64,000 nucleotides of DNA from Desulfocarbo sp964620595. Its GTDB lineage: Bacteria; Desulfobacterota; Desulfarculia; Desulfarculales; Desulfarculaceae. Location of the stretch: contig CAZUHP010000003.1 of assembly GCA_964620595.1 (NCBI GenBank), forward strand, positions 62,001 to 126,000, given 5' to 3'. Position 1 is the stretch's first letter. Every line of letters starts with the position of its first letter. The position numbers were made by a program, and so were the translations under genes. Positions 32,928-41,909 of this stretch are shown here, piece after piece. Below the pieces are notes generated by a model, which saw only the letters and a program-made list of their open reading frames with translations, ran no database searches and was not told where the DNA came from.

Positions 32928-34970
32928 ATGGCCTTTGAGAGCGAACCCACCTTCACCTACTGGCGCACCGCGCCCACTCCGGCCGAGTTCGAGCTGGTGT
33001 CGGACTTCGTGCCCCAGGGCGACCAGCCCCGGGCCATAGAGGAGCTGGCCCAGGGCATCGCCGCCGGGGTGAAGCACCAGGTGCTCCTGGGCGTCACCGG
33101 CAGCGGCAAGACCTTCACCATGGCCAACCTCATCGCCCGGGCCAAGAAGCCCACCCTGGTGCTGGCGCCCAACAAGACCCTGGCCGCCCAGCTCTACGGC
33201 GAGTTCAAGGCCCTGTTCCCCCATAACGCAGTGGAGTACTTCGTCTCCTACTACGACTACTACCAGCCCGAGGCCTACATACCGGCCAGCGACACCTACA
33301 TAGAGAAAGACAGCTCCATCAACGAGCAGATCGACAAGATGCGCCACGCGGCCACCTTTGCCCTGCTCACCCGGCGCGACGTGGTGATCGTGGCCTCGGT
33401 GTCCTGCATCTACGGCCTGGGCTCGCCCGAGGTCTACCGCGACCAGATCCTCTACCTGGAGCGCGGCGACGAGCCGGGCCGCGAGGCGGTGCTCCGCAAG
33501 CTGGTGGACATCCTCTACGAGCGCAACGAGTACGACTTCCACCGGGGCACCTTCCGGGTGCGGGGGGACACGGTGGAGGTGTTCCCGGCCTACGAGGAGG
33601 ACCGGGCGGTGCGCATCAGCTTCTTCGGCGACGAGGTGGAGGACATCGCCTTCATCGATCCCCTGCGCGGCCAGGTGCTGGCCCGGGAGCCCCGGGTGAC
33701 CATATTCCCGGCCAGCCACTACGTGACCACCGAGAACATCCGCGAGCGGGCCATCGCCGCCATCCGCACCGAGCTGGCCGAGCGTATCGAGTTCTTCGAG
33801 CGCAACAACCAGCTCATCGAGGCCCAGCGCATCCGGGAGCGCACCCTGTTCGACCTGGAGATGATGAAGGAGCTGGGCTGGTGCCACGGCATAGAGAACT
33901 ACTCGCGCCACCTCACCGGCCGCGCCCCGGGCGAGGCCCCGCCCACCCTCTTGGACTACTTCCCCAAGGACTGGCTCCTCATCGTGGACGAGAGCCACAT
34001 CACCATCCCCCAGGTGGGCGCCATGTACCGCGGCGACCGTTCGCGCAAGACCACCCTGGTGGAGTACGGTTTCCGCCTGCCCAGCGCCCTGGACAACCGG
34101 CCGCTCAACTTCCAGGAGTTCGAGGAGCACCTGCACCAGGTGGTGTACGTCTCGGCCACCCCGGGCGACTACGAACTCAACAAGGCCGGTGGGGTGGTGG
34201 TGGAGCAGATCATCCGGCCCACCGGGCTCATGGACCCCGAGATAGAGGTGCGGCCGGCCACCGGCCAGGTGGACGACCTTTTGGGCGAGATACGCCAGGT
34301 GGTAAAGCGCAAGGAGCGGGTCCTGGTCACCACCCTGACCAAGCGCATGGCCGAGGAGCTGAGCGACTACCTGGCCGAGCAGGGGCTCAAGGTGAAGTAC
34401 CTGCACAGCGACATCGACACCATCGAGCGGGTGCACATCCTGCAGGACCTGCGGCGAGGGGTGTTCGACGTGCTGGTGGGCATCAACCTGTTGCGCGAGG
34501 GCCTGGACCTGCCCGAGGTGAGCCTGGTGGCCATCCTGGACGCGGACCGGGAGGGCTTTCTGCGCTCCACCCGCAGCCTGATCCAGACCACCGGCCGGGC
34601 GGCGCGCAACCTGGCCGGCCGGGTGATCCTCTATGCCGACCGGGTGACCGACTCCATGGCCCGGGCCATGGAGGAGACCGAGCGCCGCCGCCGGGTGCAG
34701 GAGGCGTTCAACCGGGAGCATCACATAACACCCACCACCATCAAGAAGAAGATCGGCGCCATGCTGCCCCACGAGCTGGAGGCGGACTACTCCACCGTGC
34801 CCCTGGACCCGGCCGAGCCGCCGGCCGAGCCCGAGGACATCCCCAAGCTGGTGGCCCGGCTGCGCAAGGAGATGCTGGCCGCGGCCGAGGAGCTGCGCTT
34901 CGAGGAGGCGGCCGAGATCCGGGACCGCATCAAGGAACTGGAGGCCGAGGAGCTGCGCTGGCGGGGGTAG
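32928..34970 (+). CDS. uvrB: Excinuclease ABC subunit UvrB
   Basis: 680 residues, full-length. Walker A GVTGSGKTF, the damage-probing hairpin YYDYYQPEAYIP, the DESH box, helicase motif QTTGRAARN, and a C-terminal UVR motif (LRFEEAAEIRDRIKELE) that contacts UvrC. Damage-verifying helicase of nucleotide excision repair. ATG 32928 follows GGGAGG; the in-frame TTG at 32910 precedes that site. uvrC follows directly after a hairpin, so two of the three Uvr incision genes are neighbours. Confidence 0.97.
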   Translation: MAFESEPTFTYWRTAPTPAEFELVSDFVPQGDQPRAIEELAQGIAAGVKHQVLLGVTGSGKTFTMANLIARAKKPTLVLAPNKTLAAQLYGEFKALFPHNAVEYFVSYYDYYQPEAYIPASDTYIEKDSSINEQIDKMRHAATFALLTRRDVVIVASVSCIYGLGSPEVYRDQILYLERGDEPGREAVLRKLVDILYERNEYDFHRGTFRVRGDTVEVFPAYEEDRAVRISFFGDEVEDIAFIDPLRGQVLAREPRVTIFPASHYVTTENIRERAIAAIRTELAERIEFFERNNQLIEAQRIRERTLFDLEMMKELGWCHGIENYSRHLTGRAPGEAPPTLLDYFPKDWLLIVDESHITIPQVGAMYRGDRSRKTTLVEYGFRLPSALDNRPLNFQEFEEHLHQVVYVSATPGDYELNKAGGVVVEQIIRPTGLMDPEIEVRPATGQVDDLLGEIRQVVKRKERVLVTTLTKRMAEELSDYLAEQGLKVKYLHSDIDTIERVHILQDLRRGVFDVLVGINLLREGLDLPEVSLVAILDADREGFLRSTRSLIQTTGRAARNLAGRVILYADRVTDSMARAMEETERRRRVQEAFNREHHITPTTIKKKIGAMLPHELEADYSTVPLDPAEPPAEPEDIPKLVARLRKEMLAAAEELRFEEAAEIRDRIKELEAEELRWRG

Positions 34971-34998
34971 GGAGCCCTTGGCGGCCGGCCCTTTTTCC

Positions 34999-35040
34999 GC
35001 CGCCGGGGCCATCCCCGGCGGCCCGGGGGCTTTTCTTTTT
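34999..35040 (+). terminator. Terminator between uvrB and uvrC
   Basis: Arms of 10 bp (34999-35008 and 35013-35022, GCCGCCGGGG and its complement) with a CCAT loop, then eight bases and two T runs (35031-35040). The gap before the T tract weakens it. Confidence 0.5.
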
Positions 35041-35067
35041 GCGCCAGGCGTGCTTATCTTGTAGGCC

Positions 35068-36894
35068 ATGAGCGTGGAGGCCATCAAAGCCGCCTTGGAA
35101 CACCTGCCCCAGGCGCCCGGGGTGTACCTGATGAAGGACGCCCGGGGCAAGGTCATCTACGTGGGCAAGGCCAAGCGCCTCAAGGCCCGGGTGGCCAACT
35201 ACGCCCGGCGCGAGCCGGCCCCCACCTGGTACCGCCACAAGGTGGAGGCCATGGTGGAGCGGGCCGCGGCGGTGGAGTTCGTGGTCACCTCCAGCGAAAA
35301 AGAGGCCCTGCTCCTGGAGAACACCCTCATCAAGCGCCACCGCCCGCGCTACAACGTGGACCTCAGGGACGACAAGACCTATCCTTATTTCCGGCTCTCC
35401 CTGCAACAGGACTACCCCCGCCTCAGCCTGGTGCGTCGGCCGGTGAGCGACGGGGCTCGCTACTTCGGACCCTTTGAAAACGCCGGCGCCGCCCGCAAGA
35501 CCCTGCGCCTGTTGCAGCGCATTTTCCCCCTGCGCCGCTGCTCGGACCACGCGCTCAAAAGCCGCTCCCGCCCTTGCCTGGACTACGAGACCGGCCGCTG
35601 CGCCGCGCCTTGCGCCGGCAAGATAAGCCAGGAGGACTACCGCCGCCTGGCCTTCGACCTGGAGCGCTTTTTCGCCGGCCAGGGCCTGGAGGTGGCCCGT
35701 AGCCTGGAGCGCCAGATGCACGAGGCCGCGGCCCGGGAGCGCTTCGAGGAGGCGGCGGTACTGCGGGACCGCTGGCAGGCGCTCACCCGCACCCTGGAGC
35801 GCCAGAACGTGGCCCGCGCCGAGGGACGGGACCTGGACGCGGTGGCCCTGCACGACCAGGGCGGCGCCTACCGCCTGGCGGTGATCAGCGTGCGCGGCGG
35901 CCGGGTGGTGGCCTCCCGGGTGCACGATTTGTCCCAGGCGGCCCTGGAGCCCGGCGAGGTGATGGGCCAGGCGCTCATGATGCTCTACAACCAGGGCGCG
36001 CCGCCGCCGCCCCTGCTCCTGGTTTCCATACTGCCGGCCGACCCGGGCCTGGTGGTGGAGGTGCTGGGCGAGCTGGCCGGCCGCAAGGTGGAGCTGCGCC
36101 GGCCCCAGCGCGGCGAAAAGCGCGGGGTTCTGGAGCTGGCCGCCATGAACGCGGCCCAGCCCAGGGCGGCGGCCGGCGACTCGGCCCGGGTGCTGGAGCG
36201 CCTGGGCCGGCGGCTGGGACTGGCCGGGCCGCCCTGGCGCATGGAGTGCGTGGACATCTCCCACCTGGGCGGGCAACTCACCGTGGCCAGCGTGGCGGCC
36301 ATGAAGAACGGCCGGCTGGACAAGGGTTCCTACCGGCGCTACAAGGTGCTGAGCGCTTCGGATTTGCCGGACGATTTCGCGGCCATGGCCGAGGTGGTGG
36401 GGCGGCGCCTGGGGGGGGACCGCGAGCCGCCGGACTTGCTGGTGGTGGACGGGGGCAAGGGCCAGCTCAACGCGGCCCTCAAGGTGTTGGAGGGGCTTCC
36501 CCCGGAAAAGCGCCCCGCCCTGGCCGCCCTGGCCAAGGGACGCGGCCAGGGGCCGGACCGGGTGTTCCTGCCGGGCCGCAAGAATCCCCTCAATTTCAAG
36601 GCCCGCGACCCGGAACTCTTGTTGCTCATGAACCTGAGGGACGAGGCCCACCGCTTTGCGGTTTCCTATCACCGCCTGCTGCGTAAAAAGGCGCTCACCC
36701 GTTCTATATTGGAAGAGGTGCCCGGCGTGGGGCCGGCCAAGCGGCGGCGGCTGTTCAAGGCCTTCGGCTCCCTGGCCGCGCTGAAAAAGGCCCGGGCGGC
36801 GGAGATGGTGGCCAAGGCCGGGGTGGACGCGGCCACGGCCAAAAGGGTGGAGCTGTTTCTGGCCGCCCTTGACACTCCCCACCCCCCAAAGTAG
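35068..36894 (+). CDS. uvrC: Excinuclease ABC subunit UvrC
   Basis: 608 residues: GIY-YIG nuclease (GVYLMKDARGKVIYVGKAK), a Cys-rich patch (RRCSDHALKSRSRPC), UVR motif (about 205-240), the RNase H-like second nuclease domain (ECVDISHLGG, VVDGGKGQ), and C-terminal helix-hairpin-helix motifs (LEEVPGVGPAKRRRL). Makes both incisions in nucleotide excision repair. The ATG has no Shine-Dalgarno; TATCTT at 35055-35060 ends seven bases before it, so a leaderless message is possible. Confidence 0.96.
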   Translation: MSVEAIKAALEHLPQAPGVYLMKDARGKVIYVGKAKRLKARVANYARREPAPTWYRHKVEAMVERAAAVEFVVTSSEKEALLLENTLIKRHRPRYNVDLRDDKTYPYFRLSLQQDYPRLSLVRRPVSDGARYFGPFENAGAARKTLRLLQRIFPLRRCSDHALKSRSRPCLDYETGRCAAPCAGKISQEDYRRLAFDLERFFAGQGLEVARSLERQMHEAAARERFEEAAVLRDRWQALTRTLERQNVARAEGRDLDAVALHDQGGAYRLAVISVRGGRVVASRVHDLSQAALEPGEVMGQALMMLYNQGAPPPPLLLVSILPADPGLVVEVLGELAGRKVELRRPQRGEKRGVLELAAMNAAQPRAAAGDSARVLERLGRRLGLAGPPWRMECVDISHLGGQLTVASVAAMKNGRLDKGSYRRYKVLSASDLPDDFAAMAEVVGRRLGGDREPPDLLVVDGGKGQLNAALKVLEGLPPEKRPALAALAKGRGQGPDRVFLPGRKNPLNFKARDPELLLLMNLRDEAHRFAVSYHRLLRKKALTRSILEEVPGVGPAKRRRLFKAFGSLAALKKARAAEMVAKAGVDAATAKRVELFLAALDTPHPPK

Positions 36895-36897
36895 ACT
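36869..36897 (+). promoter_or_regulatory. Candidate tatB-tatC promoter
   Basis: Perfect TTGACA (36869-36874), 17 bases, TAGACT (36892-36897). It lies over the end of uvrC. Start near 36904 leaves a 20-base leader with AGGAGG at 36910-36915. Confidence 0.6.
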
Positions 36898-36923
36898 TCT
36901 GGCAATCCTCAGGAGGCCTTACC

Positions 36924-37358
36924 ATGTTCGGCATCGGCATGCCCGAGCTCCTTATTATTTTGGTCGTCGCCCTTATCGTGGTGGGGCCCAAAAAGCTGCC
37001 CGATCTGGCCAAGGGCCTGGGCAAGGGCTTGAGCGAGTTTCGCCGGGCCACGGACGAGATAAAGAGCGAGCTGACCCAGAATGAGACCTTCCAGGACTTC
37101 AAGGAGGTCACCTCCACGGTCAAGGACACGGTCAGCTCCATGAATCCCAAGGAGATCCTGGACGTAAAGCCCTTGCTGGACCCCAAGGAGCCAAAAGAGA
37201 ACCTGGAGGGGCGCCAGGAGGTTATCCAGCAGATCACCAGCGAGGAGCAGAAAGAGGCCGCCCAGGACGAGCAGGCCGCCGCCGAGACCGCCCCCGAAAG
37301 CGACCCGGAACCAGCCGCCAACGCCCAGAGCAGCAAGGCTCCCACCAGCGATGCCTGA
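36924..37358 (+). CDS. tatB: Sec-independent translocase subunit TatB
   Basis: 144 residues: one N-terminal membrane helix (MFGIGMPELLIILVVALIVVG), the hinge VGPKKLPDLAK, an amphipathic helix, then a long acidic Glu/Ala/Pro-rich tail. The Glu in the membrane helix, the GP hinge and the tail length favour TatB over TatA. Together with TatC it recognises twin-arginine signals. No separate tatA is in the window. Overlaps tatC by eight bases. Confidence 0.85.
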   Translation: MFGIGMPELLIILVVALIVVGPKKLPDLAKGLGKGLSEFRRATDEIKSELTQNETFQDFKEVTSTVKDTVSSMNPKEILDVKPLLDPKEPKENLEGRQEVIQQITSEEQKEAAQDEQAAAETAPESDPEPAANAQSSKAPTSDA

Positions 37359-38199
37359 AGAATCCGCCGAGAGCTACCAGGAGTCCTCCCCGGACCAGGA
37401 CGAGGTTGAAGCCAGCAAGATGCCCTTTCTGGAGCATCTGGAGGAGCTGCGCCAGCGCCTCACCCGCTCGGCCATTGCGGTGGGGGTTGGCTTTCTGGTG
37501 GCCTATGCCTTCAAGGAACAGCTCTACGGCTACCTGACCATACCCCTCAAGGCGGCCATGCCGCCCGGGGCCAAGCTCATCTACACCGCCCCGGCCGAGG
37601 CCTTCTTCACCTACCTCAAGGTGGCCTTCCTGGCCGGCGTGATCGGCGCCTCACCGGTCATCTTCTACCAACTCTGGCGCTTCGTCTCCCCCGGCCTGTA
37701 TGCCCACGAGCGGCGTAACATCTGGCCATTTGTGATCTTTTCCTCGGTGCTCTTCATCTGCGGCGCCGTGTTCTGCTACACCATCGTCTTTCCCTACGCC
37801 TTCCAGTTCTTCATGAGCTTTGCCACCGAGGACATCACGCCCATGCTCAAGCTGAACGAGTACCTCTCCTTCAGCGCTACGCTACTTTTCGCCTTTGGCG
37901 TGGTGTTCGAGATGCCACTTATCCTCATCTTCCTGGGCCGCTTGGGGGTGGTGACCTCCCAGGGCCTGCGCAGGAAGCGCAAGTACGCCATTCTCATCAT
38001 GTTCGCGGCCGCGGCCCTGTTCACCCCGCCTGACGTGGTGAGCCAGATCCTCATGGCCCTGCCCCTGATGATGCTCTACGAGATATCCATCTGGATGGTG
38101 GCCGCGGCCCAGAAGAAGAAGGCCGCCCGGGATGCGGAGATGGAGGCCGAGTTCGGGGGCGCCGAGCAGGACGAGGAAACCGGGCCGGCCGAGCAATAG
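37351..38199 (+). CDS. tatC: Sec-independent translocase subunit TatC
   Basis: 282 residues with six membrane segments. PFLEHLEELRQRL at the first cytoplasmic end and FVSPGLYAHERR in the first loop region are TatC hallmarks. Both N and C termini carry extra acidic stretches (N-terminal about 22 residues, C-terminal about 25). Core receptor of the Tat export system, which would serve folded cofactor proteins. Confidence 0.95.
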   Translation: MPEESAESYQESSPDQDEVEASKMPFLEHLEELRQRLTRSAIAVGVGFLVAYAFKEQLYGYLTIPLKAAMPPGAKLIYTAPAEAFFTYLKVAFLAGVIGASPVIFYQLWRFVSPGLYAHERRNIWPFVIFSSVLFICGAVFCYTIVFPYAFQFFMSFATEDITPMLKLNEYLSFSATLLFAFGVVFEMPLILIFLGRLGVVTSQGLRRKRKYAILIMFAAAALFTPPDVVSQILMALPLMMLYEISIWMVAAAQKKKAARDAEMEAEFGGAEQDEETGPAEQ

Positions 38200-38305
38200 C
38201 AGATGCTTCGTCCGGCGGCGTAAGCCCGCCGGCCGTCCACACCAAAGAGGGGGCCCACCGGAGCCGGCCGCAGGGGGGCGCGGCTGGATAAAGGCGTGCA
38301 ACCCC

Positions 38306-38938
38306 ATGCATTTTTCCCGATGGTCGCTCCTGGCCCTGGCCCTGCTCATCCTGGCCGCGCCCCTTTCTTCCTGGGCTGGGGAGCGGGAGATCCGCCAGTT
38401 TCAGGGCACCCGGCTTTCCCCCTTTCACCGCGACTATGACAACGCGGTGGAAACCCCCTCCGAAAGAATGGTTGACCCCAAGGCCTACTGCCTGGAGGTG
38501 GTGGGACTGGTGAAACGCCCCTTGCACCTCACCTATGAGCAGGTGCTGGCCCTGCCCCACCAAAAGCGGCTGGTCCGCATGCCTTGCGTGGAGGGCTGGG
38601 GCGAAACCCTGCTCTATGAAGGGGTGCGGCTGAAGGATCTGCTGGCCCGGGCCGGGGTGGAGCCCGGCGCCACCACGGTGATCTTCCATACCGCAGGCGG
38701 CCGCTACCGTTCCTCCTTGAGCCTGGCTTACGTCGAAAAGGCCGATGTGCTGCTGGGTTTTCGGATAAACGGCCTCACCCTGGACCAAAAGCGGGGCTTT
38801 CCCTTCCAGGTGGTGGCGCCCCACAAGCTGGGCTACAAGTGGGTTAAATGGGTGAGCCGCATCCAGGTTTCGGACAAGCCCTTTGCGGGCTACTGGGAGC
38901 GGCGGGGCTACTCGAACCAGGCGGACACCCCGCGCTGA
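38306..38938 (+). CDS. Exported molybdopterin-fold (sulfite-oxidase-like) protein
   Basis: 210 residues. Signal peptide of about 24 residues (MHFSRWSLLALALLILAAPLSSWA) with no twin Arg, then one oxidoreductase molybdopterin-binding domain. The Cys in MPCVEGWG matches the Mo-ligand Cys of the sulfite oxidase family; GYKWVKWVSRIQV is the usual end. Substrate unknown. It lies 107 bases after tatC. A Sec-type signal on a protein expected to carry Mo cofactor is odd. The ribosome binding site is poor (TAAAGG). Confidence 0.75.
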   Translation: MHFSRWSLLALALLILAAPLSSWAGEREIRQFQGTRLSPFHRDYDNAVETPSERMVDPKAYCLEVVGLVKRPLHLTYEQVLALPHQKRLVRMPCVEGWGETLLYEGVRLKDLLARAGVEPGATTVIFHTAGGRYRSSLSLAYVEKADVLLGFRINGLTLDQKRGFPFQVVAPHKLGYKWVKWVSRIQVSDKPFAGYWERRGYSNQADTPR

Positions 38939-38965
38939 CCAGGGCCAAGAGCCTGGCCTGGCGGC

Positions 38966-39988
38966 CTAATCCTTGCGGCGGTGGTGCTGCACCCGGCGCA
39001 TCACGAAGTTGGCGATGGTGTCGTCCTCGAGGTCGCCCAGGTTCTTTTTGAGCACCTCCAGGTATATCTCGGCCCGGGCCATGGCCTTGTGGCCGCCGGC
39101 CGAGCCCAGGGCTCCGAAGCCGCCCTCGGCTATCTTGCCCGCGCTGTTGCGCGGGGCGGCGTTGCGGATGATCACCACCAGCTTGTCCTGGTAGGTGCCG
39201 CTCACCGCCGAGGAGTCCACGATGTCCACCTTGAGGAAGAAGTCGGCGATCTGGACCAGGTTGTCCGGGCTTTTTACCTCGCCCATGTAGGCGAACATAC
39301 AGTGCTTCCTGAGCACCCGCCGGTCCAGGGCCTGGCGCAGGAGGTCCAGGTCCTTGACCCGCATCTCGCTGAACTCGATCTTGCGGAGCACCGACTGTAT
39401 GGCCTTGGGAAACAGGAACTTGAAGGCCTTTACGTCTTCCTCCAGGCTGGGGCGCTGGAAGCCGGCGGTGTCGTTCTTGATGCCATAGACCAGGGCGGTG
39501 GCCAGCCGGGGCGAGGGTTTGATCTTGGCGCCCTGCAAATACTCGGTCATCATGGTGGAGGTGGCCCCGTAGCGGGCGCGCACGTCGGCAAAAGCCACCC
39601 CGTTCAGGTCGCCCTGGGGGTGGTGGTCGATCACCACGTCGAAGTGGAGGTCCTGGAAGGCCTCGTTGTGGTGGGGCTGGGAGTCCAGCATCACCAGCTT
39701 GCTGAACTCCTGGGGGTCGATCGAGGCCAGGGGCTCGGTGGGGATGTTCAGGAGGCGGCACATGGCCAGGTTGTCCGGCCGGGCGATCTCGTTGCTGCGG
39801 GCCACGGTGATGCCAGCCACCTTGCGCCACAAGAGCCGCTTGAAGGCCAGGGCCGAGGCCAAGGCGTCGGGGTCCGCCGAGATGACCACCAGGACCTTGT
39901 CCTCGGCGTGGAACTGGTTCAAAAGCTTACGGGCCTGCTCGGGCAAGCTGCGCGGCTTGGCGGCGGCGGCCGTGCGTTTGTTGGCCAT
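38966..39988 (-). CDS. DHH/DHHA1 phosphoesterase, NrnA-like
   Basis: 340 residues. DHH domain: SADPDALASALAF, MLDSQPHHN and VVIDHHPQGD; DHHA1 domain near the C terminus with GSAGGHKAMARAEI. This layout is found in nanoRNA/pAp phosphatases (NrnA) and cyclic-dinucleotide phosphodiesterases; lacking GdpP-type PAS and membrane parts it fits NrnA better. The first motif has lost the usual leading His (SADPDA). N-terminal basic tail of about 15 residues. Convergent with the molybdopterin gene, 27 bases apart. Confidence 0.8.
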   Translation of the reverse strand: MANKRTAAAAKPRSLPEQARKLLNQFHAEDKVLVVISADPDALASALAFKRLLWRKVAGITVARSNEIARPDNLAMCRLLNIPTEPLASIDPQEFSKLVMLDSQPHHNEAFQDLHFDVVIDHHPQGDLNGVAFADVRARYGATSTMMTEYLQGAKIKPSPRLATALVYGIKNDTAGFQRPSLEEDVKAFKFLFPKAIQSVLRKIEFSEMRVKDLDLLRQALDRRVLRKHCMFAYMGEVKSPDNLVQIADFFLKVDIVDSSAVSGTYQDKLVVIIRNAAPRNSAGKIAEGGFGALGSAGGHKAMARAEIYLEVLKKNLGDLEDDTIANFVMRRVQHHRRKD

Positions 39989-40023
39989 GGGCGCTTCCTA
40001 CCATGTGGGCTGACCGGTGCTTT

Positions 40024-40052
40024 AGCATAGCATCCGCGGCCGGGCTCCACAA
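40024..40052 (-). promoter_or_regulatory. Candidate promoter of the NrnA-like gene
   Basis: Minus strand: TTGTGG (40052-40047), 17 bases, TATGCT (40029-40024). A start near 40017 leaves a leader of about 29 bases. Confidence 0.5.
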
Positions 40053-40081
40053 CCTGCGGGAGGGCCGGCGGCGGGGAAGGC

Positions 40082-40110
40082 TTGACGCGGGATGACAGGC
40101 ATACTATAGA
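40082..40110 (+). promoter_or_regulatory. Candidate promoter of the carboxyltransferase gene
   Basis: TTGACG (40082-40087), 17 bases, TATAGA (40105-40110), each five of six. Start near 40117 gives a leader of about 98 bases. It is back-to-back with the NrnA-like promoter. Confidence 0.6.
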
Positions 40111-40214
40111 ACCTTGTGCAACCTTGCCGCCGCGGCGCCCGCCTCTGGTGGCGTTTATCGGCAACCAATTTCCTTGGGAACATCGACGAGGGGATACAGA
40201 CAAGAGGAGAAATC

Positions 40215-41720
40215 ATGAGCGAGCAAGACTGGGGAGGCAACCCCACCCCCTTGAAAATCATGGACATAACCCTGCGCGACGGCACGCAGTCGCTTTTCGC
40301 CACCCGCATGCGCACCGAGGACATGATCCCCGTGGCCGAGCGCCTGGACGAGGCCGGCTTCTGGGCGGCCGAGGTATGGGGCGGCGCCACCTTTGACGCC
40401 ATGAGCCGCTTTTTGGGCGAGGACCCCTGGGAGCGCCCGCGCACCCTGCGCAAGTACTGCAAGAAGACGCCGTTTTCCATGTTGCTCCGCGGCCAGAACC
40501 TGGTGGGCTACCGCAACTACGCGGACGACGTGGCCAAGGAGTTCGTGGATTTGGCCTGCGAGGCGGGCATCAACGTGTTCCGCACCTTTGACGCGCTGAA
40601 CGACTACCGCAACTTCGAGGTGGTGGTGGAGCGCATCAAGGCCAACGGCCAGCACTTCCAGGGCACCATCTGCTACTCCCTCACCGAGCGCCGCATGGGC
40701 GGCGAGGTCTTCAACCTGGATTACTACCTGGACAAGGCGCGCCAGTTGGAGGAGATGGGTGCCGACTCCATCTGCGTGAAGGACATGGCCGGGTTGATCG
40801 CGCCCTACGACGCCTACACCCTGATCAAGGCGCTCAAGGAAAAGTGCAAGGCCCCCATCCACCTGCACAGCCACTACACCAGCGGCATGGCCTCCATGAG
40901 CATGCTCAAGGCGGCCGAGGCCGGGGTGGACATCATCGACTGCTGCCTGGCGCCCTTTGCCCTGCGCACCAGCCACCCGGCGGTGGAGCCCATCATCGTG
41001 GCCCTGGAGGGCACCCCCCGCGACACCGGCCTGGACCTTAAGCTCATGCTGGAGATGGGCGAGGAGCTGGAGAAGATCGCCCCCAAGTACCGCGACTACT
41101 GGATGCCCAACAAGATGAGCACCATAGACACCGGGGTCCTGGTGCACCAGGTGCCCGGCGGCATGATCAGCAACCTGGTCTCCCAGCTCAAGGAGGCCAA
41201 GGCCCTGCACCGCCTGCCCGAGGTGTACAAGGAGGTGGCCATCACCCGCGCCGAGCTGGGCACCCCGCCCCTGGTCACCCCCACCAGCCAGATCGTGGGC
41301 GTGCAGGCGGTCTTGAACGTGCTCTTCGGCAAGTACAAGCTGGTGACCAACGAGGTCAAGGGCCTGGCCTATGGCCTCTACGGCAAGACCCCCACCCCGG
41401 TGGACCCCGAGGTGCGCAAGAAGGTGCTCAAGGGCTATGCCCGGGGCCAGGAGCCCTTTGAGGGCCGGCCGGCCGATATCCTGGAACCCGAGCTGGACCA
41501 GGCCAAGGAGCGGGTCAAGGACATACCCGGCGCGGACAAGTTCGACGTGATGACCGCGGCCATCTACGACATCACCGGCACCCAGTTCGTGAAGATCAAG
41601 CACGGCCTGGAGCCCATGCCCGAGTCCATGAAGCCCAAGACCCTGGAGGACGTGGCCGAAGAGGACAAGGCCATGGAAGAATGCATGAAGCAGTACAAGG
41701 CCCAGAAGGCGGCCAAGTAG
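40215..41720 (+). CDS. Pyruvate/oxaloacetate carboxyltransferase subunit, no biotin domain
   Basis: 501 residues of the transcarboxylase-5S / oxaloacetate decarboxylase alpha / PycB type. Metal and substrate motifs are intact: DITLRDGTQSL, EVWGGATFDAMSRFLGEDPW, ICVKDMAGL (carboxylated Lys) and LHSHYTSGMA. The protein ends after the conserved domain with a Lys-rich tail and lacks the biotinyl (MKM) domain, so a separate biotin carrier is needed. Likely moves carboxyl groups between pyruvate/oxaloacetate and biotin. No partner subunits lie nearby. ATG follows GAGGAGA. An in-frame upstream extension has no matching motif. Confidence 0.88.
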   Translation: MSEQDWGGNPTPLKIMDITLRDGTQSLFATRMRTEDMIPVAERLDEAGFWAAEVWGGATFDAMSRFLGEDPWERPRTLRKYCKKTPFSMLLRGQNLVGYRNYADDVAKEFVDLACEAGINVFRTFDALNDYRNFEVVVERIKANGQHFQGTICYSLTERRMGGEVFNLDYYLDKARQLEEMGADSICVKDMAGLIAPYDAYTLIKALKEKCKAPIHLHSHYTSGMASMSMLKAAEAGVDIIDCCLAPFALRTSHPAVEPIIVALEGTPRDTGLDLKLMLEMGEELEKIAPKYRDYWMPNKMSTIDTGVLVHQVPGGMISNLVSQLKEAKALHRLPEVYKEVAITRAELGTPPLVTPTSQIVGVQAVLNVLFGKYKLVTNEVKGLAYGLYGKTPTPVDPEVRKKVLKGYARGQEPFEGRPADILEPELDQAKERVKDIPGADKFDVMTAAIYDITGTQFVKIKHGLEPMPESMKPKTLEDVAEEDKAMEECMKQYKAQKAAK

Positions 41721-41743
41721 CGCGCTTTGCTGGCTTGTCCACC

Positions 41744-41774
41744 GGCCCGCCGCCCCCAGAGGGGGCGGCGGGCC
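41744..41774 (+). terminator. Terminator-like hairpin after the carboxyltransferase gene
   Basis: Perfect 14-bp GC arms (GGCCCGCCGCCCCC and complement) with a three-base loop, 23 bases after the stop, then GTGTTT. The T tract is short. Confidence 0.5.
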
Positions 41775-41909
41775 GTGTTTGGGGCGGGGGGCGGCCCCCT
41801 CCTGCTTGCCAAGGCCCGCCCCTTGCTCCACAATTAATCCTGATATCATTGGTTTCGGGCCGCACTCCGCCCGCCGATCCCACCCGACTCCCACAAGGAG
41901 GGCAGACCC

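Noticed and set aside
31785..35156. 1,123-codon open frame on the minus strand across cysS, the quinone reductase and uvrB
   Set aside because: Spans three well-supported plus-strand genes and shows no domain; it is a shadow of high-GC codon usage. The same holds for 40155-43070 and 29563-32286 on the minus strand.
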